A stretch of 64,000 nt of DNA from Sphingobacterium sp. SYP-B4668 (GTDB lineage Bacteria > Bacteroidota > Bacteroidia > Sphingobacteriales > Sphingobacteriaceae): contig NZ_CP115483.1 of NCBI RefSeq assembly GCF_027627455.1, forward strand, positions 1,984,001 through 2,048,000, given 5' to 3'. The notes below the pieces were generated by a model. The model made no database searches, had not been told where the DNA came from, and was given only the letters and a program-made list of their open reading frames with translations. This document shows positions 44,866 through 54,689 of the stretch, piece by piece; positions within the stretch are counted from its first letter, which is position 1; each line of letters starts with the position of its first letter. Both the position numbers and the translations under genes were made by a program.

Positions 44866-45524
44866 TCATAGGGATAATCTCTGACAAAGGTACGGTAATA
44901 AACGATATCTTCAATGGTCAATACCGTGAGCCCATGCAGATGCGCAAATTGAATGACCTGAGGGAGCCTAGCCATCGTACCATCTGGATTCATTAATTCA
45001 CATAATACAGCTTGTGGTGCAACACCGGCTAATAAGAGGAGGTCTATACTGCCTTCTGTATGGCCATTGCGTACCAATACACCGCCTTGTTGTGCTCGAA
45101 GGGGAAAGATATGCCCAGGACGTACGATATCCGACGGCTGCGCCATGGGATGACTGGCACTTTTGACGGTTTGAAGACGGTCTGCGGCGGAGAGTCCGGT
45201 AGTGACTCCCTTTTTGGCTTCAATACTGACAGTAAAGGGTGTTTGGAATTGACTGGTATTGTGCGTGACCATATAGGGGAGTTGGAGGGTATCTGCTTTT
45301 TCGTTAGTAAGACATAGGCAGATGACTCCACTGCATTCCCGAATCATTAGCGCCATGTCTTCTTCTTGGATATGCGCTGCTGCAAAAATAAGATCACCTT
45401 CATTTTCGCGATCTTCATTGTCTAGTAGTAGGATACCTTTGCCAAGTTGAAGTGCTTCCAAGGCTTTTTCAACCCTTTCTTTTGGACAGTTGCCAAATGC
45501 TAAAAGAGAGATGTCTTTGCTCAT
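44850..45524 (-). CDS. ribB: 3,4-Dihydroxy-2-butanone-4-phosphate synthase
   Basis: RibB makes the four-carbon precursor of riboflavin from ribulose-5-phosphate. The 224 residues include [14 protein letters not shown], with Asn where the family usually has Asp ([10 protein letters not shown]), and [22 protein letters not shown]. No GTP cyclohydrolase II domain is attached and no other rib gene is near, so this is probably an accessory copy. It overlaps a Crp-like regulator gene. Confidence 0.92.
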   Translation of the reverse strand: MSKDISLLAFGNCPKERVEKALEALQLGKGILLLDNEDRENEGDLIFAAAHIQEEDMALMIRECSGVICLCLTNEKADTLQLPYMVTHNTSQFQTPFTVSIEAKKGVTTGLSAADRLQTVKSASHPMAQPSDIVRPGHIFPLRAQQGGVLVRNGHTEGSIDLLLLAGVAPQAVLCELMNPDGTMARLPQVIQFAHLHGLTVLTIEDIVYYRTFVRDYPYEWFNN

Positions 45525-45529
45525 GATGT

Positions 45530-45754
45530 TTACTTTTTAAGGATAAGTTTTTCTGCAATTTTGCGCGCATTGGGAATGATGACAAAGGCCGCAAGATAAG
45601 CGACAGGAAGCATTGTTGTCCAAGATTTAAGAAATTTGAAAAACCAATCTTCGCCAAAGCCATAGGTGCGCATAAGACCAACTATGGACATTATGAGGGT
45701 CATCGGAATCACAACAAAGAGTGTGTTGATGTACTTAAAATACTTTTGAGTCAT
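45530..45754 (-). CDS. DUF2798-family small membrane protein
   Basis: From MTQKYFKY the protein has 74 residues; an ATG at 45784 would add ten. Two membrane helices ([18 protein letters not shown] and [18 protein letters not shown]) enclose a short loop; this layout and the [10 protein letters not shown] end fit DUF2798. The function of the family is unknown. It precedes ribB by 5 bp on the same strand. Confidence 0.75.
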   Translation of the reverse strand: MTQKYFKYINTLFVVIPMTLIMSIVGLMRTYGFGEDWFFKFLKSWTTMLPVAYLAAFVIIPNARKIAEKLILKK

Positions 45755-45839
45755 TTGTATCGTGTTTTGTTTGGATATGGACAAAGGTGTAGGTTCTCCA
45801 ACTTTTAAACATTGACAAATGTCAAGAAATGATTAAATC

Positions 45840-45873
45840 AAAAAAAACTCCCAAGTTGGGATTACTTGGGAGT
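45840..45873 (-). terminator. Terminator of the S9 peptidase gene
   Basis: On the minus strand AACTCCCAAGT (45863-45873) pairs with ACTTGGGAGTT (45845-45855), followed by a U-run to 45840. Confidence 0.92.
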
Positions 45874-45881
45874 TGGTTACT

Positions 45882-48281
45882 TTATTTTTTTAAGTACTTT
45901 TCAAGGAATTGATCTTGTTCCCAGAGGAGATGTAGGATGTTTTCTTCGGCAACATATCCGTGGGATTCTTTCGGTAATAAGAGCATTCGTACGGGAGCCC
46001 CGAGGTTTTTAAGGGCTTGAAAGTAGCGTTCGGTCTGCAATGTAAATGTCCCGGGGTTATTGTCTGCCTCACCGTGCACCAATAACATAGGCGTTTTCAT
46101 CTTATGGGCATTCATGAACGGTGACATGGTGTTGTATACTTCGGGTACATCCCAATAATTGCGCTGTTCATATTGAAATCCGAATGGAGTTAATGTTCGG
46201 TTGTAAGCACCACTTCGGGCTATACCGACCGCAAATAGGTTGGAATGCGTCAATAGGTTAGCGGTCATGAACGCACCGTATGAGTGGCCACCGACACCCA
46301 CACGTCTGCGGTCGATGTATCCTAATTGGTCGACGGCATCTATTGCTGCTTCGGCATTAGCGACGAGCTGTGGGACAAAAGTATCATTAGGCTCTTCCTT
46401 ACCTTCACCAATAATTGGGAATGCCGCATCATCCAATACTGCATATCCTTTAGTGACCCAATATACGAATGAACCATAGTACGGAAATGTAAATTCATTC
46501 GGGTTGGCCGTGCTCATACCTGCGGTACTCTTGTCTTTATATTCTGCAGGATAGGCCCATATCAACAGGGGTAATTTCTCTTTTTTGGCTTTGTCATAGC
46601 CCGCGGGTAGATAGAGGGTGCCGGAGAGGTCTACTCCATCTTTGCGTTTGTAACTGATGACTTCTTTGTATACGTTCTTGATGCTTTCAAATGGATTTGC
46701 AAAATGTGTCAAAGGGGTAAGTTTGTTGCCTTTGATTGTTTTGATGTAATAGTTAGGGTAGTCACTTTTGGATTGTAGCATGACCAAAATCTCGCCCTTT
46801 TTGATGTCCAATATATCGTTGATGTCTTCCTTTTGGTCTTTGACGTTGGATGTGTATATACGTTTGATAGAGAAATCCTTGAGGTTCATTTCATTGATGA
46901 ATGGAAACTGTCCCTCTTTGGTATAGCCATCGCCAATCCAATAAGTCTTTCCATCTTTGATTTGAATAACATGTCGGCCGTATTGATTGCGAGCTGTCTG
47001 TACTTTTCCAGGGTCGTTGTACACATCTTGAAAGTTACGATCATTGAACAGTTTGGTTTCGCCAGTGGTCGGGTTGAGCAAGTGCGATTTTTGATTGCGG
47101 GTGTCATACCAGCTTTCATATAAGAAAGCGTGGGTAGCATCTCCCCATTGGATGTCGGCAAATCTATCTTTGGTCTTGACCAGTGCTTTGGGGGCTGCGG
47201 TGAAGGGTGCCTCCCAAGTATATACTTGATCGCGATATTCTACCTGTTTGGCCTGATCTCCTTCATCCAATGCTTCGGCATAATAGAGTGTCGCTGGCTG
47301 ATCTGCTCGCCAAGAAATTCCTCGTTTTCCCATTCTTACTGAAGAAAATCCTTTTGGCATGATTTCATTTAATGCAACCTCGTTGACCTTCTTGACTTCT
47401 CGACCTTGAAGGTCGTATACGGTAGTCTCCATTGGGAATCGATTCAATGGTACAATGTAAGAATAGGGGCGTTTGATAGTTGTAATCAAAATGTAATTGC
47501 CATCCGGAGAAAATGATTTGGATGTATATATAGCAGATGCTTTGAATGGTGTACTAACGCCTTCAAGACTTACTTTAGCAAGGTCTGAAGAGGCTAGCGT
47601 CTCAAAATTGGTCTCATCCTTTGGATTTTTCAATAAATCTTGATAGGTCCTATTTTGGGAGACTTTGCCATCGCTAGTGGACACGATTGGACCTTTTGGT
47701 AAGTCTTTTCGTTCGTCCAATAATGCAGGTCTGTTGGTGGGTAATAGGTTGACGAGAAGGGATTGGGAATCTTTAAACCAGGTGTACGGGGAGCCCAGAT
47801 TTGCATTGAGATTGTCAGCCGTCAATTTTTTTGCTTGAGCTGTAGCTAAGTCAATAATCCAGAGTTCGACTCCTTTGGATGTGGTGTTGGTAAAAGCAAT
47901 CGTTCTCTCGTCAGGGGAGAAGGACATGTTGGTGATTTTGGGATGGGTAGGGAGACCATTGACCTGTGTCTCTATGTTGTCCTTGACACGCTTAAGCTTT
48001 AAATTGTAGAAGTAGGTTGCTGTGCTGGAAATATTGGTGGTGGGGTTGACACGAAGGCCTGCCAGTTTCATCTCCTCTTGATTGAGGTCGTCCAAGGTCT
48101 TGTAAGTGGCTCGGTAAGAGAGAACCATCCATTCTTTATTGCCGCTCATGGATACTGTTGGTGGTCTGTCAAATTCAGCTAATTGGAGGATTTCTGCAGA
48201 GGGCTTTTGATAGGTTATGTTCTCTTGGGCAAAACTGAAACTAGCCAATCCAATAAAAAATAGGGTTAGTTGTCTTTTCAT
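45882..48281 (-). CDS. Secreted S9-family peptidase (prolyl oligopeptidase/glutamyl endopeptidase type)
   Basis: The 799 residues start with a signal peptide (MKRQLTLFFIGLASFSFAQ). A seven-bladed propeller occupies about 100-530, and the alpha/beta-hydrolase domain follows with nucleophile motif GVGGHSYGAFMTANLL, Asp in LLVHGEADNNPG and His in PKESHGYVAEE. GGHSYGAFM is the form found in plant chloroplast glutamyl endopeptidase (S9D), so cleavage after acidic residues is possible. The protein is probably periplasmic. It is monocistronic. Confidence 0.9.
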   Translation of the reverse strand: MKRQLTLFFIGLASFSFAQENITYQKPSAEILQLAEFDRPPTVSMSGNKEWMVLSYRATYKTLDDLNQEEMKLAGLRVNPTTNISSTATYFYNLKLKRVKDNIETQVNGLPTHPKITNMSFSPDERTIAFTNTTSKGVELWIIDLATAQAKKLTADNLNANLGSPYTWFKDSQSLLVNLLPTNRPALLDERKDLPKGPIVSTSDGKVSQNRTYQDLLKNPKDETNFETLASSDLAKVSLEGVSTPFKASAIYTSKSFSPDGNYILITTIKRPYSYIVPLNRFPMETTVYDLQGREVKKVNEVALNEIMPKGFSSVRMGKRGISWRADQPATLYYAEALDEGDQAKQVEYRDQVYTWEAPFTAAPKALVKTKDRFADIQWGDATHAFLYESWYDTRNQKSHLLNPTTGETKLFNDRNFQDVYNDPGKVQTARNQYGRHVIQIKDGKTYWIGDGYTKEGQFPFINEMNLKDFSIKRIYTSNVKDQKEDINDILDIKKGEILVMLQSKSDYPNYYIKTIKGNKLTPLTHFANPFESIKNVYKEVISYKRKDGVDLSGTLYLPAGYDKAKKEKLPLLIWAYPAEYKDKSTAGMSTANPNEFTFPYYGSFVYWVTKGYAVLDDAAFPIIGEGKEEPNDTFVPQLVANAEAAIDAVDQLGYIDRRRVGVGGHSYGAFMTANLLTHSNLFAVGIARSGAYNRTLTPFGFQYEQRNYWDVPEVYNTMSPFMNAHKMKTPMLLVHGEADNNPGTFTLQTERYFQALKNLGAPVRMLLLPKESHGYVAEENILHLLWEQDQFLEKYLKK

Positions 48282-48474
48282 CTACTTATTGTTTAAAATG
48301 TTATGAAGAGGTTGTGTTCAAAGCCTACGTCTTACCGCAAAAGGGGACTGTGTATCGGGATCGTGAACTGAACAGGCATGTTTTTTTTTAGTCAACTCCT
48401 TCATCAAATGAATATCTGTTTGTGCTTCGAAAATACTCATTTGTTTTGAATTAGAAGGGTCATAGCACCATCAT

Positions 48475-48509
48475 AAAAAAAGCCATTGACCTGTTTCAGA
48501 TCAATGGCT
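48475..48509 (-). terminator. Terminator of grpE-dnaJ
   Basis: On the minus strand AGCCATTGA (48501-48509) pairs with TCAATGGCT (48481-48489), followed by a U-run. Confidence 0.92.
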
Positions 48510-48532
48510 GTATTATGCTAGTGTTTCAATTA

Positions 48533-49684
48533 TTATTCGAAGTATTCTTTGATACGTTCAAAGAACGATTTTTCGCTCTTACCCGGCTGTGGTTTGAAGT
48601 TTGGCGATTCTCTTAGCTTTTCTAAGAGTGCTTTTTCATCTGCGGATACAGCCTTTGGTGTCCAGATGTTGATGTAGATCAATTGGTCTCCTTTATGATA
48701 AGAATTGACTTCTGGAATACCTTTTCCTTTTAGACGCAATATTTTTCCACCTTGGGTTCCAGGTTCGATTTTTATTTTGGCTTTACCATCGATGGTAGGT
48801 ATTTCTACGGACGTGCCCAATGCCGCATCGGCAAAGTTGATGTATAAATCGTAGATGACATTGATGCCATCACGTTTTAATTGTTCGTGAGGTACCTCTT
48901 CCACTAAGATGATAAGGTCTCCTGGTACTCCTCCGCGAGCAGCTGCATTACCTTTTCCACTCATAGAAAGCTGCATGCCTTCGCTGACACCTGCTGGAAT
49001 ATTGATGGTAATGGTTTCTTCACCTCTGGTCAAGCCTTCTCCTTTACAAGTTTGGCATTTGGCTGTGATTTCAACTCCTTCACCATTACAAGTTGGACAG
49101 GTGCTGGTGGTTTGCATCTGACCTAATATGGTATTGGTGACTCTTCTTACGGATCCTGCTCCGCCACATGTGCTACAGGTATGGTATGACGATTTGTCTT
49201 TTGCTCCGGTTCCTGTACAGGTATTACAGACTACTTGTTTGTTGACCTTGACCTTTTTCTCTGTTCCTTTTGCAATTTCATCTAGTGTCATTTTGACTTT
49301 GATACGTAGATTACTTCCTTTGGGAGCTCGGCGACCTCCGCCTCTAGAACCACCACCGAAGAAGCTTTCAAACGGATTTCCGCCTCCGCCGAAGATATCG
49401 CCAAATTGGCTGAAGATGTCATCCATATTCATGCCACCGCCACCACCAAATCCGGATGCAGAGTTGCCTGCATGCCCAAATTGATCATAGCGTTGACGCT
49501 TTTCAGGATTACTTAATATTTCGTAAGCCTCAGCACCCTCTTTAAATTTCTCTTCGGCCTCTTTGTTGTCCGGGTTTTTATCAGGGTGATATTTGATTGC
49601 TAGCTTGCGATAGGCAGACTTAATCTCTGCAGCATCGGCACCGCGAGCTACCCCTAATATATCGTAATAATCTCTCTTTGACAT
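48533..49684 (-). CDS. dnaJ: Chaperone DnaJ
   Basis: The 383 residues show the J domain with HPD (KYHPDKNP) at about 30, a Gly/Phe-rich linker, and the zinc domain with four repeats: [25 protein letters not shown] and CQTCKGEG. The C-terminal substrate-binding domains follow. It stimulates DnaK; dnaK itself is not in the window. grpE lies 11 bp upstream in the same operon. Confidence 0.97.
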   Translation of the reverse strand: MSKRDYYDILGVARGADAAEIKSAYRKLAIKYHPDKNPDNKEAEEKFKEGAEAYEILSNPEKRQRYDQFGHAGNSASGFGGGGGMNMDDIFSQFGDIFGGGGNPFESFFGGGSRGGGRRAPKGSNLRIKVKMTLDEIAKGTEKKVKVNKQVVCNTCTGTGAKDKSSYHTCSTCGGAGSVRRVTNTILGQMQTTSTCPTCNGEGVEITAKCQTCKGEGLTRGEETITINIPAGVSEGMQLSMSGKGNAAARGGVPGDLIILVEEVPHEQLKRDGINVIYDLYINFADAALGTSVEIPTIDGKAKIKIEPGTQGGKILRLKGKGIPEVNSYHKGDQLIYINIWTPKAVSADEKALLEKLRESPNFKPQPGKSEKSFFERIKEYFE

Positions 49685-49695
49685 TGTCTTCCTTA

Positions 49696-50241
49696 TTATT
49701 TACCTACGACTACTTTTGCATAACGGATCACTTTGTCATTCAGATAGTAACCTTTCTCAATAACGTCTACTACTTTATCTTTCAGATTGGCTGATGGTGC
49801 AGGGATAGAGGTAATCGCTTCTTGAAGGTCAGCATCGAATGGTTGACCAATGACTTCCATTTCTTTGAGGCCTTCTTGCTCTAATATTTTTCTAAATTTA
49901 TTGTTGACAAGATCGATACCTTCTTTTACTCCTTGCACGTCTTGCGTAGTTTCCATTGCTTTCAAAGCCCTGTCAAAATCATCCAATACTGTCAATAATT
50001 TGGATACCACTTCTTTTCCTGCAGATTGAATCAACTCTACACGTTCTCGGGAAGTCCGTTTTTTGTAGTTGTCAAATTCTGCGAATAGGCGCGTGTACTT
50101 GTCTTGAGCATTTTGCAATTGTTGCTCAAGGGTTACTTCTGCTACAGGTGTCTCCACAGACTCTTCTGTAGTGTTTTCAACTGTTTGATTTTCATCTAGA
50201 GGAGTTTGTTGCTCCTCGTTTATATTTTCTTTTTCGCTCAT
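49696..50241 (-). CDS. grpE: Nucleotide-exchange factor GrpE
   Basis: The 181 residues have an acidic disordered N-terminus (Glu/Thr/Asn-rich, 1-40), a long helix with the family segment [20 protein letters not shown], and the C-terminal beta domain ending in [18 protein letters not shown]. It forms the first gene of grpE-dnaJ. The acidic N-terminus is slightly longer than in E. coli. Confidence 0.96.
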   Translation of the reverse strand: MSEKENINEEQQTPLDENQTVENTTEESVETPVAEVTLEQQLQNAQDKYTRLFAEFDNYKKRTSRERVELIQSAGKEVVSKLLTVLDDFDRALKAMETTQDVQGVKEGIDLVNNKFRKILEQEGLKEMEVIGQPFDADLQEAITSIPAPSANLKDKVVDVIEKGYYLNDKVIRYAKVVVGK

Positions 50242-50309
50242 GATCCGGATATAAATACTTTAAATTGTTAAAATACCTGCTTTTGCTGGCTCAAAGTTGC
50301 TGCCAAACC

Positions 50310-50361
50310 AAAAAAAAAGACAGCTTGTCAGTTAATGTCGAACATGAACTAACAATCTGTC
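50310..50361 (-). terminator. Terminator after the FtsE-like gene
   Basis: On the minus strand a two-part stem (GACAG/CTGTC and an inner imperfect TTAGTTCATGT/ACATTAACTGA) is followed by nine U. It separates the FtsE-like gene from grpE. Confidence 0.85.
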
Positions 50362-50394
50362 TGAATTTTATCTTTTGTGTCAGTCTTTATACCG

Positions 50395-51075
50395 CTATAT
50401 TTCTACATTGTCATGTAGGGCACCATCTGCAGTTTTGATAATACGTGAAGGCATATTGCGGATAATCTGATAATCATGCGTGGCCATCAATACAGCAGTA
50501 CCTGATGAAGCAATATCTCTCAATAACAATACAATTTCCTCCGAAGTGGCAGGGTCCAGATTACCTGTAGGCTCATCTGCCAGTATAATCTCGGGGTTAT
50601 TCAATAGTGCACGGGCTATTACGACACGCTGTTGTTCACCACCAGATAGCTCGTGTGGCATTTTCTTCAATTTGGAGCGTAAGCCCACCTTTTCAAGTAC
50701 ATCTAGCATACGATTCTCAATAAGACCTTTGTCTTTCCAACCTGTAGCTTTGAGTGCAAATTCAAGGTTTTTTTCAATAGTACGATCGTTGAGCAGGTGA
50801 AAGTCTTGAAAGACAATACCCAATTTACGTCTCAGAAACGGTACGTCATTGTCGTGTAATTTACGAAGATCGAATCCTGCCACCATGCCTTCGCCATTTC
50901 CGATGTAAAGGTCGCCGTAGATTATTTTTAATAAACTACTTTTTCCACTACCCGACTGACCGATGAGGTACAAAAACTCGTTTTGGTCTATTTTAAGATT
51001 GACATTTGACAGTACTAAATGTTTCTGTTGATAGATATCAACATTTTTTAACGTTATTACGGTATTTCCTATCAT
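50395..51075 (-). CDS. FtsE-like ABC transporter ATP-binding protein
   Basis: The 226 residues show Walker A GQSGSGKSSLL, signature LSGGEQQRVVIARALL, Walker B ILADEPTGNLD and the H-loop MATHDYQI. Sequence and size match FtsE, which with FtsX couples divisome and peptidoglycan hydrolases. No ftsX lies beside it, as often in Bacteroidota, so the membrane partner must be elsewhere. It starts 6 bp after the small upstream gene's stop. Confidence 0.9.
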   Translation of the reverse strand: MIGNTVITLKNVDIYQQKHLVLSNVNLKIDQNEFLYLIGQSGSGKSSLLKIIYGDLYIGNGEGMVAGFDLRKLHDNDVPFLRRKLGIVFQDFHLLNDRTIEKNLEFALKATGWKDKGLIENRMLDVLEKVGLRSKLKKMPHELSGGEQQRVVIARALLNNPEIILADEPTGNLDPATSEEIVLLLRDIASSGTAVLMATHDYQIIRNMPSRIIKTADGALHDNVEI

Positions 51076-51081
51076 CTTTAC

Positions 51082-51285
51082 TTACAGTTCTAATTTTTTG
51101 ATTTGACCAAAAGGCAGTTCATTGACCACCTGCATGATATATTCTGTCTTATCTCCCAAACCTATTTTTTCCAACGATTTGTCGGGACGGTCCACCCTAA
51201 AATAAGCCAATAGCGTGAATTCATCATCTCTAAGTTGCACATAGTCTGGTATTTTTGCGACACCTTTTACTTTAACGATATACAT
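51082..51285 (-). CDS. Small conserved-looking protein of unknown function
   Basis: The 67 residues (MYIVKVKGVAKIPDYVQLRD at the start, ELPFGQIKKLEL at the end) are soluble and beta-rich in appearance, with no known motif. It lies 6 bp before the FtsE-like gene and 62 bp after the acyl-CoA reductase gene on the same strand. The coupling supports that it is a real gene. I cannot name its function. Confidence 0.65.
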   Translation of the reverse strand: MYIVKVKGVAKIPDYVQLRDDEFTLLAYFRVDRPDKSLEKIGLGDKTEYIMQVVNELPFGQIKKLEL

Positions 51286-51347
51286 ATCAACACAAAGTTA
51301 TGATTTTTTGATAAACCTGACTTATGAATGCTAAAATAAACCTATCC

Positions 51348-52370
51348 CTATTGGTTTGCAAATAAAAAGTCTAATGTGTTGATGCCGTCAGCATAATCAT
51401 CGAGCGCTGGACATTGACTCTGGCCAAATTGGAATGTTGGAATTTCTGTTTTCAAGGCTATTGCCGTAGTGATACATTGGACCTGCTCTGCCGAGGCATT
51501 CAAGGTGTCTTCGACCTGCTGTATATTGTCATATTCTTGAAAAAATAGGACGGCTAAGGGCGAAGCCGTACGGTCATCTTCTTTAAGTAAGAGGAAGCCG
51601 TTGTCAAAGTGACGGTCCTTGTTGATAAGGTATATAGACTTGTTGTAGTCGTAGTTATTGTTGTATTTGAAATGATCGCCAATTGCTGAAAATTGTTCCA
51701 GACCTTCAAATAAATGTGCAACATTGTATCCTTTGGGTACGAATATCTTAGAAACGGATCGGCAACCCAATCCAAAATAATCAAAGATATCATGGCCTAG
51801 TTGTTGGAGCTGTTCACTGGATTCATTTCCGGAAAGGACGGCTATGGAATTTCTGTTTTTACGGATGATATGTGGTTTTTTTCCGAAATAGTATTCAAAA
51901 TAACGAGAGCTGTTGTCACTGCCGGTGGCGATTACGAGGTCGAAGTCGTGGAGTCTATCCACGAGTTGGAAGCGCTCGGCAAATCGAGGTTCGACATCTA
52001 CCAGTAAGCCAAGTATAGCGGTGGTGAGGCCTGCATCGTCAGAGGAAACTTTAATCTGGGCCTTAAATCCAGCCAAAAGTACACAAAGAATATCGTGAAA
52101 GCCGACCAAGGGTATATTACCCGCCAACACGAGCCCTACTGTCTTTTCGGATGTTACGTCCGGATAGGGCTGTAACCAGTTTGTGAGTTTGCTTTCTTCA
52201 AGATTGGCCGATATCGCGGAAATGGACTGCTCTACGTTGGGAGCGGTGTACCACGGATTTTTGTATACCGCGTTGGCAATGGTTTCAGCGAGGTACTCCG
52301 GCGTTTTTCGCAATTGCTGACCTAACTCAGTGAAGGCTTTGATGCGTTGTTCTTTTGTCAAAATGTTCAA
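51348..52370 (-). CDS. Acyl-CoA reductase (LuxC-like)
   Basis: The 340 residues match the LuxC/acyl-CoA reductase family common in Bacteroidota: VGLVLAGNIPLVGFHDILCV, LVIATGSDNSSRYFEYYFGK, HIIRKNRNSIAVLSGNES and a candidate catalytic Cys in YFGLGCRSVSKIFVP. The reaction would be NADPH-dependent reduction of acyl-CoA to aldehyde. The in vivo product is unknown. It is divergent from the ferredoxin gene, with which it may share electron supply. Confidence 0.88.
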   Translation of the reverse strand: MNILTKEQRIKAFTELGQQLRKTPEYLAETIANAVYKNPWYTAPNVEQSISAISANLEESKLTNWLQPYPDVTSEKTVGLVLAGNIPLVGFHDILCVLLAGFKAQIKVSSDDAGLTTAILGLLVDVEPRFAERFQLVDRLHDFDLVIATGSDNSSRYFEYYFGKKPHIIRKNRNSIAVLSGNESSEQLQQLGHDIFDYFGLGCRSVSKIFVPKGYNVAHLFEGLEQFSAIGDHFKYNNNYDYNKSIYLINKDRHFDNGFLLLKEDDRTASPLAVLFFQEYDNIQQVEDTLNASAEQVQCITTAIALKTEIPTFQFGQSQCPALDDYADGINTLDFLFANQ

Positions 52371-52473
52371 TTCTTCTATATTTAAAGCCTCAAATTGTGC
52401 TATCTTTGTGAGAGCAAAGAGACTATATTCGGATTATTGATTTAAAATCTATACGATTAATAGTCTAATATAT

Positions 52474-52481
52474 TATCTTTG
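52474..52481 (+). promoter_or_regulatory. -7 element TATCTTTG upstream of the ferredoxin gene
   Basis: TATCTTTG at 52474-52481 is a perfect TAnnTTTG box 42 bp before the ferredoxin ATG. No good -33 TTTG is found at the normal distance. A second identical box is at 52401-52408, within the same divergent gap. Confidence 0.45.
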
Positions 52482-52523
52482 CGGTACAAAAATAGTTTAT
52501 TTATCAGAATTGAGAGGTTATAA

Positions 52524-52874
52524 ATGGCGATAAAAATTACAGATGAGTGCATTAACTGTGGAGCTTGCGAACCGGAGTGCCCTAATAATGCGATATATGA
52601 TGCTGGAGTAAGTTGGAAATTTTCGGATGGAACATCCTTGGACGGTATCATTGATTTTGGTGATGGCGTGACGTTGGATGCAGGGGAGACACAGGATGCA
52701 ATTTCCAATGAAGTATATTATATTGTATCGGACAAATGCACAGAATGTGTCGGTTTTCATGATGAGCCGCAGTGTGCTGCAGTATGTCCAGTAGACTGTT
52801 GTGTTGACGACGAGGATATTCGCGAGAGCGAAGACGAGCTTTTGGCCAAAAAGGCATGGCTTCATGGTGAATAG
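52524..52874 (+). CDS. 4Fe-4S dicluster ferredoxin (YfhL-like)
   Basis: The 116 residues have CINCGACEPECP (C-x2-C-x2-C-x3-C) and CTECVGFHDEPQCAAVCP (C-x2-C-x8-C-x3-C), the asymmetric second cluster typical of YfhL-type ferredoxins. It carries electrons in the cytoplasm. The gene is divergent from acyl-CoA reductase and has its own terminator. Confidence 0.95.
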   Translation: MAIKITDECINCGACEPECPNNAIYDAGVSWKFSDGTSLDGIIDFGDGVTLDAGETQDAISNEVYYIVSDKCTECVGFHDEPQCAAVCPVDCCVDDEDIRESEDELLAKKAWLHGE

Positions 52875-52896
52875 TATCCTTTAAAGATATTTTGAT

Positions 52897-52929
52897 AAGG
52901 CTTATTCCTCTAGGAGTAAGCCTTTTTTT
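52897..52929 (+). terminator. Terminator of the ferredoxin gene
   Basis: AAGGCTTATTCC (52897-52908) pairs with GGAGTAAGCCTT (52913-52924) with one G-U, followed by T to 52929. Confidence 0.93.
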
Positions 52930-53061
52930 GTGTTATAGAATTCTTCTTATCGTAGGGATATGACCATTTGTCGAGTCGGCTGAGGATGGGATATTTTATT
53001 GGATTTTTTGTCCTTATTTCCTAATTTATACGCTCTAAATTGTTCGTTCAAGCGAATAAAA

Positions 53062-53092
53062 TTTGTCTATCACCTTAGATTTTTTATTTTTG
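53062..53092 (+). promoter_or_regulatory. Perfect Bacteroidota promoter of the symporter gene
   Basis: TTTG (53062-53065), 19 nt, TATTTTTG (53085-53092). The predicted start near 53099 gives a leader of about 22 nt before the ATG at 53121. Confidence 0.75.
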
Positions 53093-53120
53093 TTCATTAA
53101 ATAACCTTAATAAATACTGA

Positions 53121-54557
53121 ATGTTTAAATCAAAATTGGGTCTTTTGACCTTTGCAATTCTTTCAATAGCCACGATCCTGACGGTTGTCTACGAGTTTGG
53201 GTGGGTGAATATTTCGCCTGCTGTAATGATGGTGGTTCGTTGGATTGTGGGAATTGTTTTGGTCATCACCGCCTTACGACGTAAGAATCTGACGACTTGG
53301 ATTTTGACCTGTATGATATTGGGTATCTTTGTAGGAATTGACTTCCCTAATTTTGCAATCGCCTTACAACCCCTAAGCCAGGGATTTATTAAGCTTGTGA
53401 AGACGATTGTAGGTCCTATATTGTTTGCTACTTTGGTGTATGGTATTGCTGGCCATTCGGACTTGAAACAGGTGGGGCGTATGGCTTGGAAATCGATGCT
53501 GTACTTCTTCTGTGCAACTACTTGTGCTATTTTTATAGGCTTGGCGGCAATTAATATCACACAAGCGGGTGTGGGAGTAGATATAGAACATATGCCGCAC
53601 GAAGAGTTACCGGCTAAGAAGGTCGATGCCAGTCAGGCGATATTGGAACATCTGCCTGAGAACGTCCACGGAGTCTATAAGTTCACTTCTTTCTTCCGTG
53701 ATTTGTTTCCGGAGAATATCGTGAAATCTGTTCATGAAAATCAGGTTTTACAGATTGTGGTCTTTGCTGTACTGTTTGGGATAGGTCTGGCATTGGTAGA
53801 AGAGAAGAAAAGAAAGCCTTTGGTCGACTTTACGGAAAGTCTATCCGAAGCGATGTTCAAATTTACGAATATCATCATGTACTTTGCGCCAATAGGGGTG
53901 GGAGCAGCGATGGCGTATACCGTGGGGCATTTGGGAGTTGACATCCTCAAGAATCTGTTTATGTTGCTGGCAACTCTATACTTGGCGTTGATTGGCTTTT
54001 TACTTTTGGTTTTATTGCCTGTGGCGCTGTATCTCAGAATACCTATTGGTAAGTTTATAAGCGCTATCAAGGAGCCTGTTTCCATTGCATTTGCAACGAC
54101 TAGCTCTGATGCTGCTCTTCCGAAAGCAATGAATGCTATGGAGCGCTTTGGCGTACCTCGTCGTATAGTTTCATTTGTGATTCCTACGGGCTACAGCTTT
54201 AATCTTGACGGAACTTCTTTGTACTTGTCTTTGGCTTCTATATTTGTAGCACAAGCCGCTGGTATGCACCTTTCTTTGGGACAACAGTTGCTTATTGCAT
54301 TTACATTGATGATTACCTCCAAAGGGGTAGCAGCTGTACCTAGGGCATCCTTGATTATCCTGATTGCTACGGCCGACCAGTTTGGGCTCCCCGTTTTTGT
54401 CATAGCTGCCATTCTGGGTATAGATGAGTTGATGGATATGGCGAGGACCTCTGTAAACGTTATTGGTAACTGTTTAGCTACTGTTGTAGTGGCCAAATGG
54501 GAAGGTGAGTTTGACGAAGAGGGACCCTATCGGACAGATGACCCAGACGCCTTGTAA
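53121..54557 (+). CDS. Dicarboxylate/amino acid:cation symporter (DAACS family)
   Basis: The 478 residues show the DAACS core: GPILFATLVYGIAGHSD, an N-terminal bundle of helices, the hairpin segment AFATTSSDAALPKAMNAME with its Ser-rich motif, and SFVIPTGYSFNLDGTSLYLS, which corresponds to the substrate/Na+ site. It would import glutamate, aspartate or C4-dicarboxylates with Na+ or H+. Extra hydrophobic residues at the N-terminus give two helices more than GltP. It is monocistronic. Confidence 0.93.
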   Translation: MFKSKLGLLTFAILSIATILTVVYEFGWVNISPAVMMVVRWIVGIVLVITALRRKNLTTWILTCMILGIFVGIDFPNFAIALQPLSQGFIKLVKTIVGPILFATLVYGIAGHSDLKQVGRMAWKSMLYFFCATTCAIFIGLAAINITQAGVGVDIEHMPHEELPAKKVDASQAILEHLPENVHGVYKFTSFFRDLFPENIVKSVHENQVLQIVVFAVLFGIGLALVEEKKRKPLVDFTESLSEAMFKFTNIIMYFAPIGVGAAMAYTVGHLGVDILKNLFMLLATLYLALIGFLLLVLLPVALYLRIPIGKFISAIKEPVSIAFATTSSDAALPKAMNAMERFGVPRRIVSFVIPTGYSFNLDGTSLYLSLASIFVAQAAGMHLSLGQQLLIAFTLMITSKGVAAVPRASLIILIATADQFGLPVFVIAAILGIDELMDMARTSVNVIGNCLATVVVAKWEGEFDEEGPYRTDDPDAL

Positions 54558-54575
54558 AAACCGATTCTAGTATAT

Positions 54576-54607
54576 AAAAAGGCCTGAAATTATTCAGGCC
54601 TTTTTTT
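54576..54607 (+). terminator. Terminator of the symporter gene
   Basis: AAAAAGGCCTGAA (54576-54588) pairs with TTCAGGCCTTTTT (54593-54605), followed by more T. Confidence 0.94.
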
Positions 54608-54689
54608 GGTTATAGATGCGGTCGATTCTATATTTGAGTAAGAATCAACCAGGCATTGGTTGCTTTAAATGCAGATAGTCTATGCGGCT

